A program made the translations under genes and the position numbers. The notes below the pieces were generated by a model that saw only the letters and a list, made by a program, of their open reading frames with translations, was not told where the DNA came from and made no database searches. A stretch of DNA of 60,776 bases. Origin: Lingula anatina (taxonomy: Eukaryota > Brachiopoda > Lingulata > Lingulida > Lingulidae). The stretch spans positions 241,748-302,523 of the forward strand of contig NW_019775573.1 of assembly GCF_001039355.2 (NCBI RefSeq), read 5' to 3'. Positions within the stretch are counted from its first letter, which is position 1, and the number at the start of each line of letters is the position of its first letter. This document shows, piece after piece, positions 38,717 to 51,200 of this stretch.

Positions 38717-39520
38717 GCTCTCAGTGTTCGCAATGCTATGATTACCCAGGATTTATGTTGATTTGAAAAATGGTCAAAATTGTCACAATATTACGTTTAT
38801 ATATATAATAGAAGCAGAGATACGGAGGTCAGTTTTAGTTCACGCCAAGCATATATTTGGACCAAGTTTGGTCCGGCTTAGCAGTAATATGTTGCACGTA
38901 CACTGCAGGATCTGGTAACAATTGAACGTTCACCTATATATACTTTGATGCTAAACTGAGTCACAAGCCGGTCACCTAGATAGAAATCTATACGTCTGCA
39001 CTGGCATGGTTAACAGTACAGATAATGATAATATTGCATGTTGTTTTGCCTTGCTCATGAATGTGAATGCAGAAGTAACAGTTAATTGATATTACGACAA
39101 TAGTTATTATATAAAACATACGCAGTGCACATCTAGACTAAACCGAAAGAGGTCAAATATGACTGATTTAAGTGTTAACACACTAGAAGTTCATGTACAA
39201 ATGCCAGTAAAATGGAAACGCCCTCACACCCTATTACCATAAAAGAATCAATCAAAAAGCAATGATATATGCCGTTCTGGATGTCATTACTCGGGAGACC
39301 ACCGAAGATGTTGATGGAAGTAACGAGCAATTTTGGCAAAATGATGGAGATAATCGCTCTTTAATCCAAAGGAAATCGAAGTCGACAAAAATAGCTTGAA
39401 GGTGACATCGTATTGCGATGCTGCCAACAAAGGCAACGGACACGCCATGTTGGAATGCAAGCGAGAAGAAGGGGGAGGGGGGGGGTCGTAAGGCACTGTC
39501 CTAGTACTTCATGGTCTACA

Positions 39521-39790
39521 ATGGACCCATTCAGAATGGGTGATCTGAGTATTTACTGACATGGCCGACCACAGTTCAAAAGCGATACCGTTGATTCATG
39601 ATGGCCTCCCTGATTCCACGCGCCTTTAAACGGATTAAATCTCTGCACCGAGGTTTAATTCCTAGTACCTTCCAGCGACGGCGCGTGTGGAGGCGGGGAG
39701 ACCATCAGGAATCAGCGGCATCGCTTTTGAACTGTGGTCGGCCATATTTAGTCAGCGGACTAGTAAGAACTCGGACCATCCATTCTGAAT
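39521..39790. mobile_element. Foldback MITE related to the IPO4 intron 2 elements
   Basis: The left arm (CCCATTCAG, then ATGGCCGACCACAGTTCAAA) pairs with the right arm (GAACTGTGGTCGGCCATAT, then CTGAATGG). The subterminal TGACTAAATATGGCCG motif (read on the minus strand) and the central GATTAAATCTC match the two elements at 12008-12590. About 270 bp, no coding capacity. Confidence 0.75.
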
Positions 39791-42056
39791 GGAGCCAATA
39801 TCTCTTCGAAAAATATGCAAAACTACATAAAGCACATAATACGGTGAACTGGGAGAAATCGGTCTAGAGAAAAATGCTTGCTGTAATGCATCTAATAACG
39901 CATAATCTCTTACTTCGATCTTCAAGAAAATCCAATGGGGTCTAATGGAAAGTCGATTTTTGTGGTTGTCCCCTAAATTAGCCCGTAGATTAGGTTAAAG
40001 ATATTACAGACTGCTTGTGCAGTTATCCCTTGTATATTGGGAAATTCCTACCATCTTAATCAGCAATGTGGTGAATAAACCAGTATAAACAGACCCTCCT
40101 GTTACGCCAATTAATCGTGAGACAGAAAAGTTAACCGAAGAAAATTCCTCGATTTCTGCCACTGCAAACGATTACTTGGCAGCGCAGATTCCATTTTAGC
40201 AGACGTACAGGTGTAACGGGACAGAGAGATCTCTATAACAGAAAGTCCGCTTTCCATCGGACTCTCTGTTACACGGAGCCTCAGTTACGTTACAACGGTA
40301 CAACTCAGAAACGTTAAGTTCTGTGACTAAACGAGCAGTGCAACTCCATATTTAGCGGCTGCAGTATGCTAATTATCTAGCTTTTACAAAAACTATTTCT
40401 AATCTGTCAGTATACACATGCAGCAGTAAACGTTTTCTGACTTGGCATTGGGCAATCGTATTGGAAATTCCCCTCGTCCAATTCACTAAGAGTTAGAAAG
40501 AAAGGCCAAAAAGATTGATATATCGGTAGGAATTAAATCGGTAATACTAGGGGAATCCGAACAAAAGATGAATGGTCTGTGCAGTGTCATCGATTTTTCT
40601 TAGTATTGATCGATTTTTTATTCCGCTTCCGCGCCCAAACGACTTAAGAAATCAAGAAGTCACAAAAGAAGTCAGCACGCGGCGTTTCTTATTTTCTTTT
40701 TGTGAAACAGAAACACCAATGTCACTGAACGCAACAAGAGAGTCCTTATCATATTTTGTGTAATGGACACAAGGATCCCGATTTCCCTTGTTGGATTATA
40801 CCCGATTTTTCTTTAACTGGCAGAGATTAGCCAAATCCAGGAAATTGGAGGTGCACTCTGGATAGCTCTTTTCCCATGAGAAGTCCACTCATTCTCTTGA
40901 TCGCAAAGGAATCTCGCTTGTGTTCACAAGTCATTCTATAAAATTTAATCAAAAACAACAGATTCTTCATATTGAACACTATAATAATGTCGGCCGGAGA
41001 GCGATCTCGTTTCTTCTATTTATATTCATATACACACATATATACTGATACATGCTGGGTCTGTAAGCCTGTAACCGTAGGAGATGCACGTGCACCTTTA
41101 GTTCATTCGATTCAGCATCAACTGCAGAATACACGTATATTAACATGTGCGCCTACTGAGAAAAATCGATGGTCAAAGAAAGAAATAAACCACGCACTTG
41201 TAAACATGAATTTCAAAGCGTCCGTCAGACCCCAGGGGTTAGTATATTGTCTCTAAGGACGCGTTGATAATGTCAATGTAACCGCAGGATACCGGTGCAT
41301 ATCTTTGTAATTGCAACTAAAACAGAGGGAATTAAATGCCCAAATACTGTAATTTCATCATGAATAGACCAAGGTACCTCGGAGTCAAATTTGCCATACA
41401 AAATGCGGGTTGTGTGCAGAGTTTATGGCCGTTTCGGAAGTACCAAGCATATATTCAAGTGTGGCACTTGTCAATTTCATGGCTCAAGTGTCTTTGAATA
41501 TCGCAAAATTGAAAATAGCAAACTTAACTTTCACTGTTATTTCACGACTCCTACGTATTTATTTATATATACAAGAAATGCAATATGTATCACCAAACAG
41601 TCACAGGACTGGAAATAACGATATGAACAGAATGAAAATCCTCTGAATAGTAGGAGATATTCCACATAATGCAACTTACCAATTATTTGGAGCTACCTGG
41701 CACATAAACACTCACGTCAACCACGAAACATGAAGCACCTGAACCGCCTTGCCACAGAGTTACTGATCACAGTTACCAAGCCGTTGTTCATATGACATAA
41801 AGGTTTCAGCTATCGATCAATGGCTTCAGCGGCTTCGAGCAATCGTCTCTCTCCTCCTGACGGCCTCTTTCTGTTTACGTTTGGCTTTGCGCTATGTAAA
41901 ATCGATAGAGAGGGTTGGTGGATGAATGAGTTCTACGGCTTCAGAGATGCTGGGGCAATGTATTCACGCATGCGTCTCTTGGAATTATACTGAAATACGC
42001 ACTGTATAGAGTGAAGGTGACACATATTGGCGCAAAATGCGTTAAAATAATTTTGA
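39791..42056. other. Intergenic, nothing assigned
   Basis: No supported gene. A hairpin lies at about 40233-40271: the arms TAACAGAAAGTCCG and CGGACTCTCTGTTA differ at one position. Confidence 0.5.
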
Positions 42057-42152
42057 TTGCGTGCTCTTTCTCTCTTCTCTCTCTCTCTCTCTCTCTCTCT
42101 CAAACACAACCCCCCCCACACACACACAAACACACACACACGCACACACACA
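42057..42152 (+). repeat. Compound microsatellite (CT)n / C run / (CA)n
   Basis: Interrupted CT repeats, then CCCCCCC and CACA repeats. Confidence 0.9.
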
Positions 42153-42499
42153 AACTCTAAACCGTCTTTGCGGCGCACTGGCATTTTAGTTGAAAAAGCA
42201 AAAAGGCAATCTGAACTAATTACTTTGGAAATATTAAAGTTCAACCTGTTTTTATGAATTTTGCGAAGAAATTACCGACACCAGACTCAGGTGCTTCTAT
42301 GTTTGCCATTGAAAGATTTTCATGTTAAAGCAATAAATTTCGGGAGTTTATTGGCAGCATGGAATTATATGAAATTCCACATTGTTAGTAACTTTGCAAG
42401 ATATTTAAAAATAGAAATATTTCTTTTGGGCATTTTAAAAACGCGTACAGAATACAGAAAGAAGTGTGACAGAGAATGTATGCATTTGGAGTTGACCAA

Positions 42500-42795
42500 A
42501 CATCATGTTTCCCCTATCGCATAATGGAACATTTGTAAATGCATTAGGTGTGAAAGGGAATGGATCTGTTTTTGGGAGGGTTTCCTATTGCACAACGAGC
42601 ATTCGTGAATGCGTTAGGTGTGAAAGAGAACAGATGTGTTTTTGGATGTATTTCCCATATTTTCAATTAACATTAGTGAATGTGATAGGTGAAAAAGGAA
42701 ATGTATCAGTTTTTGAATGTCTCCCCTATTAATGAATGTTTGTGAGAAAATGCGTTAGGTGAAAAAGTGAACGGATCTGTTTTTGGCTGTGATTC
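42500..42795 (+). repeat. Minisatellite, four units of about 70 bp
   Basis: The core GAATGCGTTAGGTG..GAACGGATCTGTTTTTGG recurs with variation at 42537, 42607, 42678 and 42748. A plus-strand frame at 42505-42732 repeats a similar peptide (VNALGVKGNGSVFG, then VNVIGEKGNVSVFE) because alternate units are about 141 bp apart, a multiple of three. This is likely coincidental. Confidence 0.75.
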
Positions 42796-43001
42796 AACTC
42801 TGGTCTTACCTACCAACAATAAAAGTGGAACTGTCTGTGATGAGGGAGTTTTTTTGCTAGATAAGTTGTCGCCGTTTGTACCTGTTCTATGGTCATCTTG
42901 ATGGATAGACGCGTATACCTGAGAGATACTGGATGTATATAATAATACTGGACATACTGGATGCAGACTGGTCTGCAGGGCTGTTGAACTAAGTGGTGTG
43001 A

Positions 43002-43254
43002 CAGTGGCGGATCCAGGATTATTTGAAGGGGGGGGGGTGTGCGGATGCGAAGACGACCCCCCCCCCCCCACACACACATACTCACACTTGCCGTGGGGTT
43101 CGGGGCCCGTTGAAGGGCCCCTGAAAATTTTTGGTATTTTAGAGGGCGAACGGTGCCATTTGGTACGGTTTAGAACCATGATTCAGCAAGAGGGGATCAG
43201 AAATGGAAGGGGGGGGGGCAGGACCCCTATGACCCCCCTCCAAATCCGACACTG
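43002..43254. mobile_element. MITE with CAGTG termini and TGTGA target duplication
   Basis: Starts CAGTGGCGGATCCAGG and ends CCAAATCCGACACTG, an imperfect inverted pair. TGTGA flanks both sides (42997-43001 and 43255-43259). The inside is G/C-run rich and noncoding. Ends of this kind are common in animal MITEs, but I do not assign a superfamily. Confidence 0.7.
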
Positions 43255-43473
43255 TGTGATATAAGCGTAGGCAGCTGTAAGGGTGGGGGTGGAGTTGTCT
43301 GTGACTGTGCATGCTTTGACGACTGCTTTTTTTTGTGATCTTGCTTCATCTAGGATCACATGCTACAGATACTTTTGAGAGGATTCTAGGACAATTAACC
43401 CCGGTCACACACCCCTCCCGGACAATTCCTTTCAGACACCCAGCTCCCTCCCCCGGACGATTTGCTCCAATAA

Positions 43474-43504
43474 TATACAGGGTTACTACTTAATATGGAA
43501 TATT
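43474..43504 (+). mobile_element. Tc1-like terminal inverted repeat (one end)
   Basis: TATACAGGGTTACTACTTAA and the following ATGGAATATT form one end of a Tc1-like element whose transposase remnant follows. The same sequence in inverse orientation lies at 56337-56365. Confidence 0.65.
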
Positions 43505-43796
43505 CTTTTATCATTGTTATTTTTGAGTGCTGGTTAAAATTTTTTTTGCTTCATTCATCAAAAAAGTATGTCATTGAGAGATAAAAATATCATCTGTTGT
43601 GAGATATTTTGGTCAATAATATCAAATCTGACATAAGATGTCATTCAAAAGAAAAGAACACCCCCAGAAAATCATATCAACAGTTTGATGTCAGTATTAA
43701 TTTTAAGCTAAGATATTAGAGGAAAATGATAGCCTCCGGACAGTGATATGTTACACAGTCAAAGAACTCATTACAGTAAATCATGAAAAGTCATCA

Positions 43797-44516
43797 ATAG
43801 CGGGTATGACCTCAAGCAGCCGCTTGCAGCGCCCTCATCCTACATGGCATACCCTGTGACAAGTTTCATAGAGTTTGGATGGGGATATCATTCCACGAAG
43901 TGATATTTGCCTGTCGCAGTTCATCACTATTTACCGGTCGATGTCCATAGCTATTAATTCTGTGAGTTACTTCCGCTCACATATTTTTAATTGGGATTAT
44001 ATCTGGGGAGTTTGCAGGCCAGGGCAGTTGCTGAACCCATTGGTTTCGAAGAAAAACAGTGATTCTGCGAGCTCGATGTGGGGTTGTGCAGTCGTCTTGG
44101 TACACAAAGTTGTTCCTGAAGATGACTCTTTCAAATCGAAGCATTGTTTGCTGTAGAATGTCTCTGCAGGAACACTGGTTGAGGTTGCCTCCTAAAAAAA
44201 CCAACTGGTTCTGGGCAAGGGCATGAAATGCTCCCCAAACAGAGACGTTATACAACCCCTTCTTTCACCCTAGGCAGTACACAATCATCGTTTTATGCCT
44301 CACGTACACGTCGGCGGACACGGATTCGACCGTCAACCCTAAAAACTCTATATCTGGCCTCATCACCGAAAACGACGTGATTTCAGTGATTTGGCTGCAA
44401 ACGCTCGAGGTCCCCAGACCATGATAAAACGTTGGATAAACATTGAATTTGAAAGTTGACTCAACGTCAGATAGCAACATTGTATCAACCCCATTTGTTA
44501 GACAACATTCTTGCAT
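43797..44516 (-). pseudogene. Decayed Tc1/mariner-type transposase
   Basis: Minus-strand frames carry hallmarks of Tc1-family DDE transposases: VWGAFHALAQNQLVFLGG, then QDDCTTPHRARR around the second catalytic aspartate, then QQLPWPANSPDIIPIKNM, where active relatives have NPIEHxW. The glutamate of that block is lysine here and is followed by a stop. The C-terminal part (NDIPIQTL, then RALQAAA and GHTRY) is broken by stops. The N-terminal half is frameshifted or missing beyond 44516. The element cannot encode an active enzyme. Confidence 0.8.
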
Positions 44517-44764
44517 GAAAAGACATTAAAATGACCTGAAATGTTTTATTTTTGGTACAAAACACAGGTACACAATTATAACGTACACTGTAAAAACATC
44601 CAAGTGCCTGCTTTGTCTGATTTTTTCAACGCATTTAGCTCCTAAGCATGTTTTGCACTTAAGCATGGTACACCCTTTTAGCCTGGATGTGTTTAGCAGT
44701 AGGACATGTTTGATGGCTATATATGTAGGGTATATATGTATGGCCTTTAAGTTAAAATTTCCAA

Positions 44765-44769
<5 letters not shown>

Positions 44770-44833
<64 letters not shown>
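44770..44833 (+). repeat. (TA)n microsatellite
   Basis: TA repeats with one AA interruption, at the left edge of duplicated block A. Confidence 0.95.
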
Positions 44834-44837
<4 letters not shown>

Positions 44838-45352
44838 GCGCGTGTGTAAAAATGTCAACGAAATATTTCCCGTATTTTACACTACATATTCAATCTCTGA
44901 ATTAACTGCTGGTCGGTTTCTTATAAAGAATTAATGTATATACACATGTGTATACTACCCAGGTAATTTACATATACTCAAATACCAAAAAAGTATCACC
45001 TACTGCAATCATTTGCATTGCAATGAGGGATCCTATGGTTTTAATTTTAATATTACACAACAAGTATCAACCGAACATCGTGTAAATTGTTGATTAGTGG
45101 ACTAATCTACCTAGCGTAACCATTGAAATACCCCAAAACCAATTATTTTTAATATGCAGATCCTAAGCGAGAGGGAAACTTTTTTTTTTACCAAGAGATT
45201 GACACAGATTCGACTATTGGCCAGCTGAATTGCCCGAAGGCTGGGTTGTTCCATGAGAACCATTCAGAGGGATAGTCAGCATCATTAACAAACAGGCGTA
45301 TGGGCAAAATTGCCTAGGTAAGGCTGACCAGAAGAAACTACACTCAGAGAAA

Positions 45353-45487
45353 GTGGAAACATTCGATAGGGAGCGCCAGAATCTGTTTGCGACCGAGGTA
45401 CTTCCGGCCATGGTTACACTGGGTAAAGAGGCTGACATGGTTGCCGCACGTCCTCGTCAATCCCAACCATGCTCTAGGGCAGTTTAG
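45353..45487 (+). pseudogene. Decayed last-exon copy of the esterase-like gene (A)
   Basis: Reads VETFDRERQNLFATEVLPAM and continues to VAARPRQSQP before TAG, matching the second half of exon 3 at 54127-54247 (VETFDRERQYLFATEVLPAI). The first half of the exon, its acceptor and the rest of the gene are absent. Confidence 0.85.
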
Positions 45488-45584
45488 TAGAACATATTGG
45501 ACACCCAGTGTCCTCAGTTGTCAGAATTTCAACCGGCATTTGGAAGTCACAAGTCTCGTACGTCACAGCCGTGTACCCCTGCAG

Positions 45585-45735
45585 CTCCATATTTGGAAAT
45601 CATAAGTCTCGTACGTCACAGTTTTGACCGCCTGGAACTGCCTTTCTCGCCTTGTCCTGACGTTATCTCGTGCAGACGAGACAAGAAGCAAAGTGACTGA
45701 CGCGGAGTTAGAAAATTGAACTAAGAATATCTTAC
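45585..45735 (+). pseudogene. Copy of the esterase-like gene promoter (A)
   Basis: CTCCATATTTGGAAATCATAAGTCTC, TTTGACCGCCTGGAACTGC and GAGACAAGAAGCAAAG match 47171-47257, directly upstream of the real ATG. The match ends before the ATG; no exon 1 follows. Confidence 0.75.
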
Positions 45736-47164
45736 AGTCGAAGGTTAGTACCACAACACAAGTAACACTCTGCTTTAAAAACTGATTTTGGTGTAGCCAT
45801 TGCGCAGCCCTTATAGTGGTATCGGGCATACAGTGTAGCTGGCAAACTTGGCACACGGCAGGCACGTGTATTTTGTTTATATATTCAGGAGCAAATGTTC
45901 TTTGATAAGCAAAAAATACAAAAAAAAAACATTGAATATACCTTTTTCTTTTAGAAACATATTAATTATTTTCACTTAACATCTAAAATACAGTAAATAA
46001 AATTAAATGAAGCATAATTAAATCTGTTTTACGTTTCATTTTGGTCTAATGACATTCAACTGCGAAGCAGTTCTTTTTAATTGACGGAGATCGTACACTG
46101 TCGTTGTTTCTCAGGGTCTCGACAGATAAGTATGTAAACTAATGAACTCCACCGTTTAGAGATACTACTGCGCTTGGAAGAAAATATATTAGTCCCCTGA
46201 GAAAAATTAAAATGTTTGCGGCAAAATTGAGCCAATTTTGCAAGAATTCTTCGCTTCCTTTCAAATAACAGTACGTTATATGATTGGTGCTACATGTAAT
46301 TATCTGATTACAGGGGGGGGGGGGGGGGAGAGAAAAAAAGGATATTTTTAAATTAATCATGTGAAACCAGCCTTTACTTTAAATATTAGATATTCATGAG
46401 AAGCTAGATGGGTGCAGCTAATGACGCATGAGTGACAGGAAAGACATAAAATATACTCAAACGAACCCTGTGCCAAGACACGCTATAAAGCTATAAATGG
46501 GGTGTAAGGTGATACAGTTGATCATCATACATAATCACTTATGTGAGCATATTTATGACCTTTATCGGGCATTTCATCAAGACACATCTATAACGTTTTG
46601 AGTTCGGATGGTGATGAACGAACGAACAAACAAGCGAAGGCGAAAACATAACAAACGGAGGTGAAAAATTGATGGCCAGTCAAAGAGTGAGGATATTTTT
46701 GGTGGGGCACCCTATATTATAATAGCTTCTGAATAAAATAAACTGTATCCCCCTTCTTCTTGTCCTTTTGAAAGGCTGGAGCTGCTTGAATTTACAAGCC
46801 CACCATAACTCCTTCTCTTGGGGATAGCCGAAAATATGATTGTATAAAAGATGCCGAGAATTGGTTCGCTGGCCAATGTTTCTGTGTTACCATAGGGAAA
46901 GGTTTTCAGGCTTAATCCAACACCACGGCCGAATATTTTCACTAAAGCTGATTATTATTTTATCTCTAATATTACCTTCTAACAATATTGGATAATTCAT
47001 CAGAGAGTGGAATTATAAAGCGGCGTTTATATTTACGGCAAATAATATAACCGGCGACGAATACATCATCAAAAATTCTTTAAAGGTTCACTTTATTCCG
47101 GCAGTATTACGGCATGATCCGCACGTACCAGATTGTCCGCGTCTTTGGCAAATTTTTGCCTAAG

Positions 47165-47289
47165 GCGCTTCCATATTTGGAAGACACAAGTCTCACTTTG
47201 ACCGCCTGGAGCTGCATTTCTCGCCTTGCGCTGACGATATAAGAGACAAGAAGTAAAGCGGCTGACTATTAAAATCTGAGACAGCAAGG
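47165..47289 (+). promoter_or_regulatory. Promoter / 5' UTR of the esterase-like gene
   Basis: About 120 bp upstream of ATG 47290 is shared with two sites that follow decayed last exons (45585-45735 and 48890-49025). This conservation between copies marks it as the proximal upstream region of the gene family. CGATATAAG at about 47234 may be a TATA-like box. Confidence 0.5.
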
Positions 47290-48043
47290 ATGGCGAGTAA
47301 CAAAGTTCTCTTTGCGGCTTCTTTCTATATTTTGGTACAGATACAAGTGGTTTTGTGCACAGATACTCCTGTGGTCTTGACAAACCTGGGGCAGATTGTT
47401 GGAGATAGAGCAAAGGTGGATACCGGTCCCAGTAAGTTGACAATTGCCACCGTTAGTTAACTTTTATGTCGTACTGTGGATGGGTTTCTCCTAAAAGATC
47501 GTAGACTGAGAAAAAATGATGAGGGCACATATATGCTTCTTGTGTGGGCCCATGCAAGAAAAACAACTAACAAGTGGGCATTTGAAGGAAAGGGAGACAA
47601 AGAGAGGGAGAAAAGGGGTAGCTAGCCTAAAAGAACTTATCTTTTCCCGCACATAGTAATAGTTATTCTCCGAGTAATATAGACCATCCGTCGTTTAACT
47701 GAAAGAGAATGAAAAAGTTAACTCTAAAAAAGTTTAACCTGTTTGTACAAAATGTCCTGTTCCCTCTAAATACCATGTTTTATCCAATTGGAACACAGCT
47801 GTAGTTATATGATAGGTTTTATGGTTTTATGTTTGGCACGTTTAACACTCTGGCATCAGACACGAGCAATCAAATAGCTCTAAGGCAATTAAAAAAATGA
47901 ATGCTGTATATATATATATGCCAAACTATTTCACCCTTAACATTGTAAATTATCAATGTTTTTTTATAAATGTGTGTGTGTGTGTGCGTGTGCACGCGTG
48001 TGTGAAAATGGCTCCAAACTATCTCGAGATAATATGAATGCGC

Positions 48044-48106
<63 letters not shown>

Positions 48107-48162
48107 AAACTATTTCACCCTTTACACTGTTAATTATCAGTGTTTTTTTATAAATGTGTGTC

Positions 48163-48208
<46 letters not shown>

Positions 48209-51200
48209 CGTGTGTGTGAAAAATTCACCTAAATATTTCCTGTATTTTACACTTCATATTCAATCTCTGAATTAACTGCTGGTCGTTTTCTTATAAAGAA
48301 TTAATGTATAAACGTGTATACTACCCAGGTAATATACATGTACTCAAATACTAAAAACGTATCACCTACCGCAATTATTTGCATTGCAATGGGGGTTCCT
48401 ATGGTTTTAATTTTAATATTACACAACAAGTATCAACCGAACATCGTGTAAATTGTTGATTAGTGGACTAATCTACCTAGCGTAACCATTGAAATACCCC
48501 AAAACCAATTATTTTTAATATGCAGATCCTAAGTGAGAGGGAAACTTTTTTTTTTACCAAGAGATTGACACAGATTCGACTATTGGCCAGCTGAATTGCC
48601 CGAAGGCTGGGTTGTTCCATGAGAACCATTCAGAGGGATAGTCAGCATCATTAACAAACAGGCGTATGGGCAAAATTGCCTGGGTAAGGCTGACCAGAAG
48701 AAACTACACTCAGAGAAGGTGGAAACATTCGATAGGGAGCGCCAGTATCTGTTTGTTACCGAGGTACTTCCGGCCATGGTTACACTGGGTAAAGAGGCTG
48801 ACATGGCTGCCGCACGTCCTCGTCAATCCCTACCATGCTGTAGGGCAATCTAGGGCAGTGTCCTCAGTTGTCATATTTCAACCGGCATTTTGAAGTCACA
48901 AGTCTCGTACGTCACAGCTTTGACCGCCTGGAACTGCCTTTCTTGCCTTGTCCTGACGTTATCTCGTGCAGACGAGACAAGAAGCAAAGTGACTGACGCG
49001 GACTTAGAAAATTGAACTAAGAATATCTTACAGTCGAAGATCAGTACCACAACACATGCAACACTCTGCTTTAAAAACTGATTCTGGTGTAGCCATTGCG
49101 CAGCCCTTATAGTGGTATCGGGCATACAGTGTAGCTGGCAAACTTGGCACACGGCAGGCACGTGTATTTTGTTTATATATTCAGAAGCAAATGTTCTTTG
49201 ATAAGCAAAAAATACAAAAAAACATTGAATATACCTTTTTCTTTTAGAAACATATTAATTATTTTTCACTTTACATCTAAAATACAGTAAATAAAATTAA
49301 ATGAAGCATAATTAAATCTGTTTTACGTTTCATTTTGGTCTAATGACATTCAATTGCGAAGCAGTTCTTTTTAATTGACGGAGATCGTACACTGTCGTTG
49401 TTCCTCAGGGGCTCGACATATAAGTATGTAAACTAATGAACTCCACCGTTTATGGATACTACAACGTCGGAAGAAAAAATATTAGCCCCCTGAGAAAAAT
49501 CAAAATGTTTGCAGGAAAATTGAGCCAAGTTTGCAAGAATTCTTCGCTTCCTTTCAAATTTTAAAACAGTACCTTATATGCTTGGTGCTAATAGTCTGAT
49601 TGCAGTGGGGGCGGGGGGGGGGGGGGGAAGAAAAAAATGGAATATCTTAAAATTAATCATTTGAAACCAGCCTTTACTTTAAATATTAGATATTCATGAG
49701 AAGCTAGATGGGCGCAGCTAATGACGCATGTGTGACAAGAAAGACATAAAATATACTCAAACGAACCCTGTGCCAAGACACGCTATAAAGATATAAATGG
49801 GGTGTAAGGTGATACAGTTGATCATCATACATAATCACTTATGTGAGCATATTAATGACCTTTATTGGGCATTTCATCAAGACCCATCTATAACCTTTTG
49901 AGTTCGGATGGTGATGAACGAACAAACAAAAAAGCGAAGGTGAAAACAACAAAACAAACGGAGGTGAAAAAGTGATGGACAGTCAAAGAGTGAGGATATT
50001 TTTGGTGGGGCACCCTATATTATTATAGCTTCTGAATAAAAGAAAAATGGATCCCCCTTCTTCTTGTCCCTTTAAAAGGCTGGAGCTGCTTGAAATTACA
50101 AGCCCACCACAACTCCTACTCTTGGGGAGAGCCAAAAATATGATTGTATAAAAGATGCCGAGAATTGGTTCGCTGGCCAATGTTTCTGTGTTACCATAGG
50201 GAAAGGTTTTCAGGCTTAATCCAACACCACGGCCGAATATTTTCACTAAAGCTGATTATTATTTTATCTCTAATATTACCTTCTAACAATATTGGATGAT
50301 TCATCAGAGAGTGGAATTATAAAGCGGCGTTAATATTTACGGCAAATAATATCACCGGCGAAGAATACGTTGTATATATATATGCGTGTGTGAAAATGGC
50401 ACCGAAATATTTCAAGATAATAAAATTCCCGTGTTTTACACTACATCCGACCGGTTAGAGTGTCCGCCTCCGGAGCGGGAGGACGTGGGTTCAACCCCGT
50501 CCGGGGACATACCAGTCCTTCATAAACGGTATCTGCTGTCTTTTCGCTTGGCACTCAGCACTTTTGGGTTGAAGCAGGGTCCTGGTCACGCAGAGAACGA
50601 TATTGTAAGTTTGATAGCACTCAGCGCCTCACACGGCAGCGGGGCTGTATCCTCCCCAGGGAGGCGAGATTGTGTACACAGCGTGTTTTGACCAGTTGTA
50701 TACTTGTTATATGTATGTAAATATTTGTCAAGTCTAACGAACATATTAATATGGAGTTTATAGACTTAAAATAAATGTATTATGATTATTATTATTACAT
50801 ATTCAATCTCTGAATTAACTGCTGGTCAGTTTCTTATAAAGAATTAATGTATATACACATGTGTATACTACCCAGGTAATATACATATACTCAAATACCA
50901 AAAAAGTATCACCTACCGCAATTATTTGCATTGCAATGAGGGTTCCTGTGGTTTTCATTTTAATATTACACAACAAGTATCAACCGAACATCGTGTAAAT
51001 TGTTGATGTGATTACCCGCACGAAAATGCAGTAGTATCGAAGTAGCAAAAAAGCATTAACGCAGTAGTGGTGTGGAGCATATTTGCAGTAGAAATGCCGC
51101 ATAGCCTAATGCAATTCTATTCCAAAAAGTACATAGGTTTGTACAGAGAGGAGCATTAATGCAGTAGNAATGCAATTCTATTCCAAAAAGTACATAGGTT

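Larger units (their letters stand above)
31072..39520. other. Gene-poor intergenic region
   Basis: I find no supported gene in this 8.4-kb stretch. It holds microsatellites (listed separately), a C run near 34760 and scattered short frames of low-complexity translation. ORF-like stretches at 32309-32617, 33191-33697 and 37073-37321 show no family motif. Confidence 0.6.
44870..47064 (+). repeat. Segmental duplication, block A
   Basis: This block of about 2.2 kb recurs at 48233-50368 with high similarity and small indels, and partly at 50797-51620. It contains, in order, an AT-rich leader, a decayed last exon of the pseudo-esterase, a copy of that gene's promoter, a G run (46313-46328) and a degraded RTE-like tail. 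Confidence 0.92.

Noticed and set aside
39598-39867. 89-codon plus-strand frame
   Set aside because: It lies mostly within the foldback MITE at 39521-39790.
42706-43264. Frames of 88-157 codons on both strands
   Set aside because: They run through the MITE at 43002-43254 and its G/C runs; composition is low-complexity and there is no family match.
44526-44934. Overlapping frames on both strands with Tyr/Ile repeats
   Set aside because: They are translations of the TA microsatellite at 44770-44833.
45214-45438. 74-codon minus frame conserved in blocks A and B
   Set aside because: It is conserved only because the blocks are recent duplicates. It is antisense to the decayed last exon and has no independent support.
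47093-47443. 116-codon minus-strand frame
   Set aside because: It is antisense to the promoter and first exon of the esterase-like gene, whose plus-strand signal peptide and splice phase are convincing.
50447-50520. Possible tRNA gene
   Set aside because: A and B boxes are present but no acceptor stem closes around them, and a long body with an ATT tail follows, as in a SINE.
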